Positions 9,198 through 19,089 of a stretch of 64,000 bases of DNA are shown in pieces. The notes beneath the pieces were generated by a model. It was not told the origin of the DNA. It searched no databases and worked only from the letters and a program-made list of their open reading frames with translations. Source of the DNA: Geobacter sp. (lineage in GTDB: Bacteria > Desulfobacterota > Desulfuromonadia > Geobacterales > DSM-12255); assembly GCA_009684525.1 (NCBI GenBank), contig WKKR01000001.1, positions 434,001-498,000 on the forward strand, given 5' to 3'. The position numbers and the translations under genes were made by a program. Position 1 is the first letter of the stretch; each line of letters starts with the position of its first letter.

Positions 9198-9772
9198 ACA
9201 AACCGGTAACCAATATTCTGCTGGTTGGCGTGGGGGGGCAGGGGATCCTGCTCGCCTCGGAGATACTTGCCGAAGCCTTCATGCTCGCCGGATTCGATGT
9301 GAAGAAGAGCGAGATCCATGGCATGTCCCAGCGAGGCGGCAGCGTCGTCTCCCATGTCCGCTTCGGTACAGAGGTCTTCTCACCCGTTGTTCCCGAAGGA
9401 GAGGGCGACATCCTGTTCGGTTTTGAATTGCTGGAAACCTACCGCTGCCTTTCACTCCTCAAGCCGGGAGCGCGGGTTGTGGTAAACGATTTCCGCATTC
9501 CGCCGCCGGCGGTTCTCCTCGGCCAGGAGACCTATCCCGAAGGGCTTGCCGAAAAGATCAATGCCCGTTTCAGCAACTTCCAGCTGATTGACGGCCTGAA
9601 ACTGGCAGCAGAGGCCGGCGATCCGCGGGCTGCCAACACCGTTCTGCTGGGCGCCGTTGCACAGTACCTCGATATCGCCGATGGGGTCTGGCAGAAGGCG
9701 TTGGAGAAGATGGTGCCGAAAAAGGCGCTGCCTGTCAACCTCAAGGCTTTTCAGTTGGGACGCTCGCTTTAG
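9194..9772 (+). CDS. iorB: Indolepyruvate:ferredoxin oxidoreductase, beta subunit
   Basis: This 192-residue gamma-domain subunit partners with IorA. It has the nucleotide-type loop [16 protein letters not shown] at the N-terminus and the family signature [18 protein letters not shown] (about residues 38-56), which places it in the 2-oxoacid:acceptor oxidoreductase gamma family. Its ATG overlaps the iorA stop (ATGA), ensuring balanced subunit synthesis. The paaK gene starts 10 bases after its stop. The full length matches known IorB proteins of about 190-200 residues. Confidence 0.95.
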   Translation: MNKPVTNILLVGVGGQGILLASEILAEAFMLAGFDVKKSEIHGMSQRGGSVVSHVRFGTEVFSPVVPEGEGDILFGFELLETYRCLSLLKPGARVVVNDFRIPPPAVLLGQETYPEGLAEKINARFSNFQLIDGLKLAAEAGDPRAANTVLLGAVAQYLDIADGVWQKALEKMVPKKALPVNLKAFQLGRSL

Positions 9773-9782
9773 GAGACGGAAG

Positions 9783-11090
9783 ATGACTACCTATTTCAAC
9801 GAGGAATTCGAAACCCTTCCCCGAACCGCCCTGGAAGCTCTCCAACTGATGAGGCTGAAATCGGCAGTAGAGAGGGTGTACAATAACGTACCGTTTTATC
9901 GCACTGCCTACGATTCTGCCGGTATCCGGCCTGACACCATAACATCACTTGAAGACCTGCAGCGACTTCCGTTCACCACGAAGCAGAACATGCGTGATTC
10001 CTATCCCTATGGACTGTTTGCCGTTCCGATGGAGGAAATCGTTCGTATCCATGCCTCGTCAGGCACCACCGGCAAGCCGACCGTTGTCGGCTACACCCGG
10101 AAGGATATCTCGAACTGGGCCGATCTCATGGCTCGCTCACTCGTAACCGCAAGTGTGCACAAGGGGGATATCATCCATAATGCCTACGGTTACGGCCTGT
10201 TCACCGGTGGTCTCGGGGCCCATTACGGCGCCGAGCAACTCGGCGCTTCTGTGATCCCGATCTCCGGTGGCAATACCAAACGGCAGATCATGATCATGGA
10301 GGATTTCAGTTCCACCGTTCTCACCTGCACACCCTCGTATTCACTGTTCCTGGCTGAAGAGGCAAAGGCGGGAGGGGTCGATTTCAGGAATCTGAAGCTG
10401 AGGGTCGGTATCTTCGGCGCTGAACCCTGGTCCGAGTCGATGCGTAGTGAGATAGAGGCGAAACTCAATCTGACCGCTCTCGATATCTATGGTCTCTCTG
10501 AAATCATGGGGCCGGGGGTAGCCCAGGAGTGTTTTGAAGGGAAATGCGGGCTCCACATCTGGGAGGACCATTTCATCCCCGAGATCATCAACCCTGAAAC
10601 AGGCGAGCGGGTCGCTGAAGGCGAAAAAGGGGAGTTGGTGATAACCACCATCACCAAGCAGGGCATCCCGCTGATCCGGTATCGCACCAGGGACATCACC
10701 AGCATCACCTACGAACCATGCGTTTGCGGCAGGACCCATGCGCGGATCGCCCGCATGAGCGGACGTTCCGATGACATGATGATCATCCGCGGCGTCAATG
10801 TCTTCCCGTCGCAGATCGAATCCATTCTGGTCCGTATCGAGGGGGTTGAACCGCACTATCTGCTCATCGTCGACCGGAAAGAGAACCTTGATACGCTTGA
10901 AGTCCAGGTGGAGGTTGACGAGCAGATTTTCTCCGATGAGATCAAGGTCCTGCAAGGGCTTTCCAAGCGGATCGAGAAAGAGATCAAGGATATGCTGGGC
11001 GTGACCTGTACCGTTAAACTCGTGGAACCGAAAACGATCCAACGGAGCGAAGGGAAGGCCCAAAGGGTCATTGATAAGCGAGCTCTGTAG
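9783..11090 (+). CDS. paaK: Phenylacetate-CoA ligase (copy 1)
   Basis: A 435-residue AMP-forming acyl-CoA ligase that activates phenylacetate or related aryl-acetates with ATP and CoA. The adenylation P-loop [14 protein letters not shown] lies near residue 91, the [10 protein letters not shown] motif near 235, and the C-terminal hinge [20 protein letters not shown] near 325-345. A Cys-rich CVCGR sits before the hinge, as is usual in PaaK. ATG 9783 follows an AGGAGACGGA site; longer frames run back into iorB and are ignored. Being next to IorAB, it probably salvages free aryl-acetates formed from the thioester. A paralogue closes the cluster at 17345. Confidence 0.95.
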   Translation: MTTYFNEEFETLPRTALEALQLMRLKSAVERVYNNVPFYRTAYDSAGIRPDTITSLEDLQRLPFTTKQNMRDSYPYGLFAVPMEEIVRIHASSGTTGKPTVVGYTRKDISNWADLMARSLVTASVHKGDIIHNAYGYGLFTGGLGAHYGAEQLGASVIPISGGNTKRQIMIMEDFSSTVLTCTPSYSLFLAEEAKAGGVDFRNLKLRVGIFGAEPWSESMRSEIEAKLNLTALDIYGLSEIMGPGVAQECFEGKCGLHIWEDHFIPEIINPETGERVAEGEKGELVITTITKQGIPLIRYRTRDITSITYEPCVCGRTHARIARMSGRSDDMMIIRGVNVFPSQIESILVRIEGVEPHYLLIVDRKENLDTLEVQVEVDEQIFSDEIKVLQGLSKRIEKEIKDMLGVTCTVKLVEPKTIQRSEGKAQRVIDKRAL

Positions 11091-11156
11091 CCCGCATTTT
11101 TCCCAAGAAACTCCCTATGCAATCGCGTGGCAGCAACAGATAAGGAGTCCACACCT

Positions 11157-11588
11157 ATGATGGTCGAACAGATTTCCATTTTCATCGAAAACAAGTCGGG
11201 ACGTCTGGCAGAGGTGAGCAAGATTCTCGGAGATGCCGGGGTCAACATCCGCGCTCTCTCCCTGGCCGACACCTCTGATTTCGGGATCCTGCGTCTGATC
11301 GTCAATGACCGGGATAAGGCCATGGCCGCTCTCAAGGGGAAGGGGTTCACCGTCAACAAAACCGTTGTTGTCGCTGTCGAGGTGCCGGATCAGCCGGGCG
11401 GGCTGGCGAGTATCCTGCAGGTATTGGACAGCGAGACAATCAACGTGGAATACATGTATGCCTTTGTCGAGCGATGCGGGTCCAATGCCGTCATCATCTT
11501 CCGTTTCGATGAGACGGAAAAGGCCATTGCCGTCCTTGCGGCCAAAGGGTTCAATATGCTTGAAGGAGAGCGACTCTACGGTATCTAG
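11157..11588 (+). CDS. Tandem ACT-domain amino-acid-binding protein
   Basis: This 143-residue protein is made of two ACT domains in tandem. The first begins [22 protein letters not shown] and the second [17 protein letters not shown] (near residue 78). ACT domains bind amino acids as allosteric sensors, and free-standing pairs are frequent beside amino-acid and aryl-CoA genes in Geobacteraceae. It has no catalytic or DNA-binding domain, so it probably acts by contact with another protein. AAGGAG precedes ATG 11157 with good spacing; an alternative ATG lies one codon later. It sits between paaK and the binding-protein genes. Confidence 0.88.
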   Translation: MMVEQISIFIENKSGRLAEVSKILGDAGVNIRALSLADTSDFGILRLIVNDRDKAMAALKGKGFTVNKTVVVAVEVPDQPGGLASILQVLDSETINVEYMYAFVERCGSNAVIIFRFDETEKAIAVLAAKGFNMLEGERLYGI

Positions 11589-11616
11589 AGCGTTCATTTT
11601 GCCAGGGGGGGTAATT

Positions 11617-12756
11617 ATGGAGAGATTGAGGATTGCCGTAGTCGTTCTGGTAGGTCTGTTGTACGCACTGCCGGCGCTGGCGCTTGAGCCGATCAGGATT
11701 GGCGCCCTGTTTTCCGTTACCGGACCGGCTTCATTCCTGGGAGAACCCGAGCGGAACACACTCGAAATGCTGGTGAAAGAGGCCAATACAAAAGGGGGCA
11801 TCAAAGGGCGTAAGCTCGAGCTGGTGGTATACGATACCCAGGGAGATGCCACCAAGGCGGTTCAACTGGCCACCAAACTCATCAAGAACGACAAGGTAAA
11901 GGTCATCGTCGGCCCCAGCACCACCGGTGAGACCATGGCAGTGATCCCGGTTGCCGAAAAGGAGAAGATACCGCTTATCTCTTGCGCCGCCGGCGTCAAG
12001 ATTACCGAGCCGGTGAAGAAATACGTTTTCAAGACCCCGGCCAATGATCATGTGGCAGCGGAAAAGATCTTCAATTACATGCTGGGCAGGAAACAGAAAA
12101 ATGTTGCTCTCCTCACCGTCACCGACGGTTTTGGATCTTCTGGACGTGAACAGTTGAAGGACCTTGCCAGGAAAAAGGGAATTACTGTTGTTGCCGATGA
12201 GACCTATGGACCCAAGGACACGGACATGACTGCCCAGTTGACCAAGATCAGAGGCAGTAAGGCCGACGCGATAATCTGCTGGGGTACCAATCCGGGACCT
12301 GCCATTGTTACCCGTAATGTCAAGCAGTTGGGGATTAAAACGCCACTCTACCAGAGTCATGGTGTTGCCTCGAAAAAGTATATCGAACTGGCCGGCGCCG
12401 AGAATGCCGAAGGAGTCATACTCCCGGCAGGCAAGCTGGCCATTTTCGACAAGCTCAAACACAACGATCCGCAATTCAAGCTTCTCAAAGAGTACGACCA
12501 GTCCTACCGGAAGAATTACAATGTTGAAGCCTCTACTTTCGGCGGCTATGCCTACGATGCCTTCCTAATGATCGCCGAAGCGGCAAAGAAAGGGGCAGCA
12601 ACGCCTGATCAGCTGCGTGACGCTTTGGAAGGGATCAAAAAACTCGTTTCAGTTTCCGGCATCTTCACCATGTCGCCGTCAAACCACAATGGACTCGATC
12701 TGTCTGCCTTCGAGATGGTGCGAATCGTCAAAGGCGACTGGGAAATCGCCAAGTAA
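11617..12756 (+). CDS. ABC importer substrate-binding protein, branched-chain/aromatic amino-acid type (copy 1)
   Basis: A 379-residue periplasmic protein of the LivK/type I binding-protein fold. After a signal peptide (about residues 1-24, ending ALPALA) it begins IRIGALFSVTGPASFLGEPERNTLEM, the classical ligand-pocket start. It continues with VGPSTTGETMAVIPVAE and CWGTNPGPAIV, and no lipobox is seen. It delivers amino acids to the LivHMGF importer encoded downstream. Given the ior/paaK context, aromatic amino acids or aryl acids are as likely a ligand as leucine. A very similar second copy follows after 12 bases, probably an old tandem duplication. The start is chosen by the GGGGGG-rich site and signal peptide. 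Confidence 0.9.
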   Translation: MERLRIAVVVLVGLLYALPALALEPIRIGALFSVTGPASFLGEPERNTLEMLVKEANTKGGIKGRKLELVVYDTQGDATKAVQLATKLIKNDKVKVIVGPSTTGETMAVIPVAEKEKIPLISCAAGVKITEPVKKYVFKTPANDHVAAEKIFNYMLGRKQKNVALLTVTDGFGSSGREQLKDLARKKGITVVADETYGPKDTDMTAQLTKIRGSKADAIICWGTNPGPAIVTRNVKQLGIKTPLYQSHGVASKKYIELAGAENAEGVILPAGKLAIFDKLKHNDPQFKLLKEYDQSYRKNYNVEASTFGGYAYDAFLMIAEAAKKGAATPDQLRDALEGIKKLVSVSGIFTMSPSNHNGLDLSAFEMVRIVKGDWEIAK

Positions 12757-12768
12757 GGGGGAATACGA

Positions 12769-13911
12769 ATGAAGCGTTTTCTGCAAACAACGACTATAGC
12801 GCTGCTGTTGCTCGTCTGGGCGAGTATCTGCGGTGCCAGTACGGGGACTATCAAGATCGGCGCTCTCTTCTCCGTAAGCGGTCCTCCATCTTTTCTGGGC
12901 GAACCCGAGCGTAATACCGCCAAGATGGTGGTGGACGAGATCAATGCGCGGGGGGGCATCAAAGGGCGGAAACTTGAGCTGGTGGTCTATGACACCCAGG
13001 GAGATGCAACCAAGGCGGTTCAGGCAGCCAACCGCCTCATCAAGGAAGACAAGGTAGTTGCAATTATCGGCCCCAGCACCACGGGTGAGACGATGGCAGT
13101 CATCCCTGTTGCGGAAAAGGAGCGGGTACCGCTTATTTCCTGCGCTGCCGGCAGCAAGATAACCGACCCGGTCAAGAAATGGGTTTTCAAGACAGCTCAG
13201 AACGATGGCCTTGCCGTAGCCAAGATCTACGAGTATCTCAACCGGAAAAAGATCAGCAGGATAGCCATCCTCACGGTTTCTGACGGATTCGGCTCTTCGG
13301 GCCGCGAGCAGTTGAAGGCCAATGCAGCACGGTACGGTATCCAGATCGTGGTCGATGACACCTATGGACCCAAGGATACCGACATGACCGCCCAGTTGAC
13401 CAAGATCAGGGGCAGTCAAGCCCAGGCCATCATCTGCTGGGGCACCAATCCGGGGCCTGCGGTCATTGCCAAGAACGTCAAGCAGCTCGGCATCAAGTTG
13501 CCGCTCTTCATGAGTCACGGCGTCTCCTCGAAGAAATTCATCGAACTGGCAGGCGATGCGGCTGACGGTATTATTCTCCCTTCGGGCAGGGTAATTGTTT
13601 CCGATGTCCTCCCTGCGAAGGACAAGCAGAAAAAGAGTCTCATCGCCTTTGTCAAGGATTACCAGAAGCATTACCGGGCAGAAGGTGACCACTTTGGCGG
13701 CCATGCCTGGGATGCGGTCATGCTTCTCAAAGGAGCCATCGAGAGGGGCGGGGATTCACCGGCTGCTATCAGGGACCAGTTGGAGCGGACAGTCAATTTT
13801 GCCGGCATCGGTGGAATTTTTACCTATTCCGCAGCGGATCATGCCGGTCTGAGCAAGGATGCCTTTGTACTTGTCGAAGTAAAAAACAAGGATTGGGCAC
13901 TGGTTAAATAA
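12769..13911 (+). CDS. ABC importer substrate-binding protein, branched-chain/aromatic amino-acid type (copy 2)
   Basis: This 380-residue paralogue of the preceding protein keeps near-identical blocks (SFLGEPERNT, IKGRKLELVVYDTQGDATKAVQ, GPSTTGETMAVIPVAEKE). Its C-terminal half has diverged (the ligand-lobe segment around ILPSGRVIVSDVLPAKDK and GDHFGGHAWDAV). The signal peptide ends near ICGAS. Two binding proteins for one permease imply a widened or alternative ligand range. A strong hairpin lies between this gene and livH and may set the high ratio of binding protein to permease. AAGGGGGAA precedes the ATG. Confidence 0.9.
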   Translation: MKRFLQTTTIALLLLVWASICGASTGTIKIGALFSVSGPPSFLGEPERNTAKMVVDEINARGGIKGRKLELVVYDTQGDATKAVQAANRLIKEDKVVAIIGPSTTGETMAVIPVAEKERVPLISCAAGSKITDPVKKWVFKTAQNDGLAVAKIYEYLNRKKISRIAILTVSDGFGSSGREQLKANAARYGIQIVVDDTYGPKDTDMTAQLTKIRGSQAQAIICWGTNPGPAVIAKNVKQLGIKLPLFMSHGVSSKKFIELAGDAADGIILPSGRVIVSDVLPAKDKQKKSLIAFVKDYQKHYRAEGDHFGGHAWDAVMLLKGAIERGGDSPAAIRDQLERTVNFAGIGGIFTYSAADHAGLSKDAFVLVEVKNKDWALVK

Positions 13912-13932
13912 TAATATTCTACAGTTGACAGG

Positions 13933-13969
13933 ACAGGCGCCTCGCCGGGCCAGCCGGCGGGGCGCCTGT
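13933..13969 (+). other. Very stable intercistronic hairpin between the binding-protein genes and livH
   Basis: A 16-pair stem with a 5-base loop: ACAGGCGCC pairs with GGCGCCTGT, then one wobble pair, then CGCCGG with CCGGCG. No U-run follows (GTGTGTCTG), so it is not a standard terminator. Hairpins in this place in binding-protein operons usually shield the upstream mRNA from 3' exonucleases or attenuate read-through. Confidence 0.7.
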
Positions 13970-13988
13970 GTGTCTGAAGCAGAGCTCC

Positions 13989-14873
13989 ATGGAACTTTCC
14001 GATCAAATAGCGCAGTATCTGGTTTCAGGCCTATCCACAGGCGCCATCTATGCCCTCATCGGCATCGGATTCGCCATCATCTACAACACCACTGAAATCA
14101 TCAATTTTGCCCAGGGTGAACTGGTCATGCTGGGCGGGATGTTTACGCTCTTCTTCCTCAACGTCTGCAAACTGCCTCTGCCATTGGCTATCATCCTGGC
14201 CGTGGCTGCCGCTACTGCAGCAGGTATCCTGTTCGAGCGCCTCACCATCAGGCCGCTCAAATCGCCGACTCCGCTCAGCCTGATCATCATCACCATCGGC
14301 GGCAGTATCCTCATCCGCGGCATAGCCATGCTGGTCTGGGGGAAGGATACCCATGCCCTCCCGTCATTTTCAGGGAGTGAGCCACTGATGATCGGCTCTG
14401 CAACCATACTTCCCCAAAATCTCTGGATCTTCGGCCTGACGGCCATTGCCATCATCGGCAACAAGCTCTTTTTCCAGTACAGCATCACCGGCAAGGCGAT
14501 GCGCGCATGTGCGGCAAACCGGCGCGCTGCCGGTCTGGTCGGCATCGATGTGAGAAGAATGGTTATGTTTTCCTTTGCCATCAGTGCCACGCTCGGGTCC
14601 CTGGCCGGAATCATCGTCGCTCCCCTCACCATGACCTCGTATGACGTCGGCATAATGCTAGGGCTCAAGGGATTCTGCGCCGCAATCATCGGCGGCTTGT
14701 CCGGTGGTGTTGGTACGGTGCTCGGCGGCTTGCTTCTCGGTATCTTGGAATCGCTCGGAGCCGGTCTCGTTTCCTCCGGATACAAGGACGCCATCGCCTT
14801 TATCATTCTCCTCCTCATATTGGTCATCCGGCCGCAGGGACTGTTCGGCCGAGCCCAGACAGAACGGGTCTAG
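13989..14873 (+). CDS. livH: Liv-type ABC permease, first subunit
   Basis: A 294-residue inner-membrane permease with about eight hydrophobic helices. It has the family start QYLVSGLSTGAIYALIGIGFAIIYNTTEIINFAQGE and the coupling region AAGLVGIDVRRMVMFSFAIS...GGLSGGVGTVLGG. It forms the LivHM transmembrane channel of the amino-acid importer. The ATG at 13989 has only a weak ribosome-binding site. It sits directly after the intercistronic hairpin, fitting lower expression than the binding proteins. LivM follows eight bases after its stop. Confidence 0.93.
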   Translation: MELSDQIAQYLVSGLSTGAIYALIGIGFAIIYNTTEIINFAQGELVMLGGMFTLFFLNVCKLPLPLAIILAVAAATAAGILFERLTIRPLKSPTPLSLIIITIGGSILIRGIAMLVWGKDTHALPSFSGSEPLMIGSATILPQNLWIFGLTAIAIIGNKLFFQYSITGKAMRACAANRRAAGLVGIDVRRMVMFSFAISATLGSLAGIIVAPLTMTSYDVGIMLGLKGFCAAIIGGLSGGVGTVLGGLLLGILESLGAGLVSSGYKDAIAFIILLLILVIRPQGLFGRAQTERV

Positions 14874-14881
14874 GGGGGAGC

Positions 14882-15847
14882 ATGAATCGCGAAATCATCA
14901 AATTCCTGCTGCTGGTCGTCGTGGTCCTTGTGGCCCCCCTCTCAGTTAGCGAAGGGTATCTGCTGAACGTCCTGGTTTTTGTCGGCATCCACACCATGCT
15001 GGCGCTGGCGTTGAATCTGCTGCTCGGTTACGCAGGACAGATCTCGCTCGGCCACGCCGGTTTCTTCGGACTCGGTGCCTATATCTCAGGGGTTCTCACG
15101 GCCAACCACGGCATCGACCCCTGGCTGGCCATGGCAATCGCTGCCACCACGGTCACGCTCATGGCGTTTCTGGTCGGGTTCCCCATCCTCAAGCTCAAGG
15201 GGCACTATCTGGCCATGGCCACGCTGGGCCTCGGGATCATCATCTACATCGTCTTCAACGAGGCGGTGGATCAGACCGGCGGCCCTTCCGGCCTATCGGG
15301 CATCCCCAACCTGAGTATTGCCGGCATCACCTTTGACAGCGATATCAAAAACTATTACCTGATCTGGACAGCAACCCTCATCTGCATGGGACTTGCCCTC
15401 AATCTCGTTCATTCACGTATCGGGAGGGCACTGCGGGCTATCCACGATTCCGAAGTCGCGGCACGCGTCATGGGGGTCAACGCACGGCTCTTGAAGGTAC
15501 AGATATTCGCGCTTTCCGCTGGTATCTCCGCAGTTGCAGGCAGCCTGTACGCCCACACCATGACGTTCATCGCACCAGCCTCATTCGGGTTCAACTTTTC
15601 CGTCGAGCTGGTCACCATGGTCATCATCGGTGGCCTGGCCAGCATCTATGGATCTCTTCTGGGTGCTGCACTGTTGACGGTTCTCCCCGAGATCCTGCGT
15701 ACTTTCCAGGATTTCGATATCGTTGTTTATGGCCTGTTGCTCATAATTATGACGATGTACATGCCCGGTGGTCTGGTGCAGGGAATCCCCGCGCTGCTTT
15801 CCTCAATATGGGGAAAATTGAAGAGGAGTCCTGCTGCCCATGCTTGA
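14882..15847 (+). CDS. livM: Liv-type ABC permease, second subunit
   Basis: A 321-residue permease partner of LivH with about nine to ten hydrophobic segments. Family motifs include NLLLGYAGQISLGHAGFFGLGAY (about residues 44-65) and the EAA-like coupling segment RIGRALRAIHDSEVAARVMGV. It ends in a short cytoplasmic tail. GGGGAGC lies ahead of the ATG. The last codons overlap the livG start by eight bases. Length and topology are those of standard LivM proteins. Confidence 0.93.
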   Translation: MNREIIKFLLLVVVVLVAPLSVSEGYLLNVLVFVGIHTMLALALNLLLGYAGQISLGHAGFFGLGAYISGVLTANHGIDPWLAMAIAATTVTLMAFLVGFPILKLKGHYLAMATLGLGIIIYIVFNEAVDQTGGPSGLSGIPNLSIAGITFDSDIKNYYLIWTATLICMGLALNLVHSRIGRALRAIHDSEVAARVMGVNARLLKVQIFALSAGISAVAGSLYAHTMTFIAPASFGFNFSVELVTMVIIGGLASIYGSLLGAALLTVLPEILRTFQDFDIVVYGLLLIIMTMYMPGGLVQGIPALLSSIWGKLKRSPAAHA

Positions 15848-16592
15848 GGTACGAGGCATAACCCAGCGTTTCGGTGGCATTAATGCTCTGCTAAATATCT
15901 CCTTTACGGTTGAAAAGGGAGATATCACGGGCGTCATCGGTCCCAATGGTGCGGGGAAAACCACCCTCTTCAACATTATCACCGGCATCTATGCTCAGAC
16001 AGCCGGACAGGTTTTCCTCGCTGAAACCGATATTTCCCATGTCCCGGCCGAAAAGCTGGCGCAGCGCGGATTGGTGCGGACTTTCCAGAATATTGAGCTG
16101 TTCGGCAGTATGACCGTCCTGGAAAATGTCATGGTCGGCCTGCATACCCGCAGTTCCTGCGGCATCATCTCCTGTATGGGGAAAATGCCCTGGCACATGC
16201 GGGAAGAACGACATATCCGCAAACGTGCGCAAGAATGGCTGGCATTTTGCGGCATCAGCGATCTTGCCGATCATACCGCTGGCAGTCTCCCCTTTGGCAA
16301 AGGCCGATTGCTGGAGATTGCCAGGGCCATGGCAGTCGAGCCCCGCATCATGCTGATGGACGAACCGGCTGCTGGACTCAACAATCGGGAAACCTCCGAA
16401 CTCGCCGGTCTCATCAGGAAGATCCGCGATACAGGAGTGACAGTGGTATTGGTGGAACATGACATGGAGCTCGTCATGGATATCTGCGACCGGATCGTAG
16501 TGCTCAATCTTGGCGAGAAACTCGCCGAGGGAACACCGCGCGAGATTCAGGAAAATCCGGCAGTGATAGCTGCCTATCTGGGTGAAGGGTAG
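15840..16592 (+). CDS. livG: Liv-type ABC importer ATPase
   Basis: A 250-residue cytoplasmic ATPase that powers the LivHM channel. It has Walker A GPNGAGKTTLFN (about residues 36-47), a Q-loop region FQNIELF, Walker B IMLMDEPAAGL and the switch His in VLVEHDMELVM. The ABC signature is unusual: the canonical LSGGQ or LivG-style LSYGQQRRLE is replaced by LPFGKGRLLEIARAMA. The long insertion TRSSCGIISCMGKMPWHMREE is typical of LivG. It is coupled to livM by an eight-base overlap, and livF starts six bases after its stop. Confidence 0.93.
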   Translation: MLEVRGITQRFGGINALLNISFTVEKGDITGVIGPNGAGKTTLFNIITGIYAQTAGQVFLAETDISHVPAEKLAQRGLVRTFQNIELFGSMTVLENVMVGLHTRSSCGIISCMGKMPWHMREERHIRKRAQEWLAFCGISDLADHTAGSLPFGKGRLLEIARAMAVEPRIMLMDEPAAGLNNRETSELAGLIRKIRDTGVTVVLVEHDMELVMDICDRIVVLNLGEKLAEGTPREIQENPAVIAAYLGEG

Positions 16593-16598
16593 GGGAGC

Positions 16599-17345
16599 GT
16601 GCTCAAGGTAAAAAACGTAAATACCTATTATGGGAAAGTACATGCCTTGAAAAATGTCACCCTGCATCTCGACCAGGGTGAGATCGTGGCGCTGATCGGT
16701 GCAAACGGGGCCGGCAAGACAACGATGCTGAATACACTCTCCGGAGTCTGTCCTCCGGAGGGGGGGAGTATCATCCAGCTTCTCGGCCAACCGATCGCTG
16801 GCATGGCCCCAGACAGGGTCGTCAAGATCGGGATCTCGCAGGTACCGGAGGGGCGACAGGTCTTTAAAGGGCTGACCGTGGCCGACAATCTCGAGATGGG
16901 TGCCTATCTCCGCTTCAGGGGACGTGAGGGAAAGGATCTTATTCGCCAGGACATGCGTCATATCTACGAACTCTTCCCGCGTTTGGAAGAGCGGAGGAAA
17001 CAGATGGCAGGAACCCTGTCCGGGGGCGAGCAGCAAATGCTGGCAATCGGCAGGGCGCTCATGGCCAAGCCCAAGCTGCTGTTACTCGACGAACCGTCAA
17101 TGGGATTGGCGCCTTTGGTTGTTCAGGAAATATTCAACGTTATTGAACGGTTGCGCAAGGATGAAGGGACAACCGTTCTTTTGGTTGAGCAGAACGCCAA
17201 AGCAGCCCTGAAAATGGCTGATCGCGGTTATGTCTTGGAAACAGGTAAAGTAATACTCGAAGGAGTATCATCGGAGCTATTGGAAAATAAGGAAGTACAA
17301 CGCGCCTACCTCGGGAAGGAAAAGAAGGGAATTTGGGAGCGTTGA
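16599..17345 (+). CDS. livF: Liv-type ABC importer ATPase
   Basis: A 248-residue ATPase that pairs with LivG. It shows Walker [13 protein letters not shown], the canonical signature [15 protein letters not shown], Walker [12 protein letters not shown] and H-loop region [11 protein letters not shown], with the usual Gln in the switch segment of LivF. The start is GTG 16599, preceded by GGGGAGC. The gene ends at TGATG, where its stop shares one base with the next start, so paaK copy 2 is translated by reinitiation. Confidence 0.93.
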   Translation: MLKVKNVNTYYGKVHALKNVTLHLDQGEIVALIGANGAGKTTMLNTLSGVCPPEGGSIIQLLGQPIAGMAPDRVVKIGISQVPEGRQVFKGLTVADNLEMGAYLRFRGREGKDLIRQDMRHIYELFPRLEERRKQMAGTLSGGEQQMLAIGRALMAKPKLLLLDEPSMGLAPLVVQEIFNVIERLRKDEGTTVLLVEQNAKAALKMADRGYVLETGKVILEGVSSELLENKEVQRAYLGKEKKGIWER

Positions 17346-18661
17346 TGGAGAAACGAGTTATGGAAATCTGGGATCGCCACCATGAATGCATGCCGAGGGA
17401 AGAACTGGAACAGCTGCAGCTCGAACGTCTTCAGGCAACCTTGCATCGAGCGTATAAGAATGTAACCTGCTACCGCACCAAATTCAACGAGCAGGGGATC
17501 GACCCCGACGACATTCAGTCCTTGACCGACTTGGCAAATCTCCCTTTCACGACCAAGGAGGATCTGCGCCTCAGCTATCCCTACGGCATGTTTGCTGTTC
17601 CGCTACGTGAGGTAGTGCGCATCCACTCATCGTCCGGGACCACGGGAAAGCCGACGGTCGTTGGCTATACAAAAAACGACATCAAAACATGGGCCAACCT
17701 GGTTGCCCGATTCATGACCGCTGCCGGCGTTACCTGTGAGGACGTGGTGCAGATCGCCTTCGGCTATGGCATGTTTACCGGTGCGTTCGGCCTCCATTAC
17801 GGCGCGGAAAATATTGGTGCATCGGTCATTCCGATGGGAGGCGGCAACACAGAAAAGCAGATCATGATCATGCAGGATTACAAATCGAGCGTGCTCGTCT
17901 GCACACCCAGCTATGCCATAACCATTGCTGACAGAATGGAAAAACTCGGGATTGACCCGAAGGGGCTCTCATTAAAAGTTGGCTTATTTGGCGCTGAACC
18001 GTGGTCTGAAGCAATGCGCAATGAGATCGAGTCGAAACTCTGTATCAGCGCTACCGACAACTATGGATTGTCAGAAATCATCGGTCCGGGCGTTGCCGGA
18101 GAATGCCGCCACAAATGCGGCATGCACATTTTCGAGGATACGTTCATACCGGAGATCATCGACCCTGAAACCGGCAAGGTGCTTCCTCCCGGAAGCGTTG
18201 GCGAACTGGTTCTCACGACGCTCACCAAAGAGGCTGTCCCCATGATTCGCTATCGAACCAGGGATATCACCAGTCTAATCTACGAACCCTGCGCCTGCGG
18301 ACGAACCATGGTCCGGATGAAAAAGACCATGGGGCGAAGCGACGACATGCTGATCATCAAGGGAGTCAATGTCTATCCCTCACAGATCGAGGAAGTCCTG
18401 ATTGCGATCGAAGGATGTGAACCGCATTATCAATTGGTCGTAGAACGCAAAGGTGCACTTGACAGCCTCGAAGTGCAGATCGAGGTAACGGAAAATATCT
18501 TCTTCGATGAGATGAAGATGCAGCGGGCATTCCTGGAAAAAGTGGAAAACCGAATCGAGTCGGTCATCGGGGTTGGCGTCATCGTAAAGCTCGTTGAGCC
18601 GAGCAGTATCCCTCGCTTCGAAGGAAAGGCATCGAGAGTCATCGATCTCAGGAATAAATAA
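17345..18661 (+). CDS. paaK: Phenylacetate-CoA ligase (copy 2)
   Basis: A 438-residue paralogue of the ligase at 9783. It has the same architecture and conserved motifs: [14 protein letters not shown] near residue 100, [10 protein letters not shown] near 240, CACGR and [20 protein letters not shown] near 330. Sequence around the acyl pocket differs ([28 protein letters not shown] against the copy-1 segment), so the two may prefer different aryl-acids such as phenylacetate and hydroxyphenyl- or indoleacetate. The start ATG overlaps the livF stop by one base, with GGGAGC upstream. A terminator-like hairpin follows at 18675. Confidence 0.93.
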   Translation: MEKRVMEIWDRHHECMPREELEQLQLERLQATLHRAYKNVTCYRTKFNEQGIDPDDIQSLTDLANLPFTTKEDLRLSYPYGMFAVPLREVVRIHSSSGTTGKPTVVGYTKNDIKTWANLVARFMTAAGVTCEDVVQIAFGYGMFTGAFGLHYGAENIGASVIPMGGGNTEKQIMIMQDYKSSVLVCTPSYAITIADRMEKLGIDPKGLSLKVGLFGAEPWSEAMRNEIESKLCISATDNYGLSEIIGPGVAGECRHKCGMHIFEDTFIPEIIDPETGKVLPPGSVGELVLTTLTKEAVPMIRYRTRDITSLIYEPCACGRTMVRMKKTMGRSDDMLIIKGVNVYPSQIEEVLIAIEGCEPHYQLVVERKGALDSLEVQIEVTENIFFDEMKMQRAFLEKVENRIESVIGVGVIVKLVEPSSIPRFEGKASRVIDLRNK

Positions 18662-18674
18662 GACAACCAATCTC

Positions 18675-18697
18675 AGGGGGCCTCCATGCCCCCTTTG
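18675..18697 (+). terminator. Probable terminator of the ior-paaK-liv cluster
   Basis: AGGGGGC (18675-18681) pairs with GCCCCCT (18688-18694) around a six-base loop and is followed by TTTG. It lies 14 bases after the paaK stop. The U-tract is short, so efficiency is uncertain. Confidence 0.6.
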
Positions 18698-19089
18698 CAT
18701 CAATCGATTACGTCCCATAAGATATATTATGTAAAGTTGCAAGCAGCATGACAATCTGTGGGACGTTTCTTGTTGTGGCTTCCAACCGTGCTCCCTCCAG
18801 AAATGAATTCCACCACTACTCGCGGATATTTTGCGCCACTTATTGTGACTTATTGTGGCGTGAACCACAAACCCCAGTCTGGTGCGGTCTTACAGATGAT
18901 GATTTCAAATTTGGCCTGTGAGGGATTTTCTTGTGTCGAAGAAGGGGTAAGTATGGGGTGATGATAAAATAAATCCCCGATTGCATCCCTGTTTCCAGTT
19001 CAACAACCGGGGACCCCTTATGGAAGATAGACAATAATATCTATCCCCTCAAAATTGTAATCTATACAGATTTCACAGTCAATGAATGT
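18698..19089. other. Non-coding gap with short repeats
   Basis: About 390 bases with no convincing gene. It contains an inverted pair CGTCCCA (18711-18717) / TGGGACG (18759-18765) and a perfect tandem duplication of ACTTATTGTG at 18838-18857. Near its right end GATAGA...TCTATC could form a weak hairpin behind the creatininase-family gene. I see no tRNA or known riboswitch. Confidence 0.5.

Noticed and set aside
18758-18961. A 67-codon plus-strand frame in the gap behind the second paaK
   Set aside because: No ribosome site, no recognisable domain and a tandem 10-base duplication inside it.
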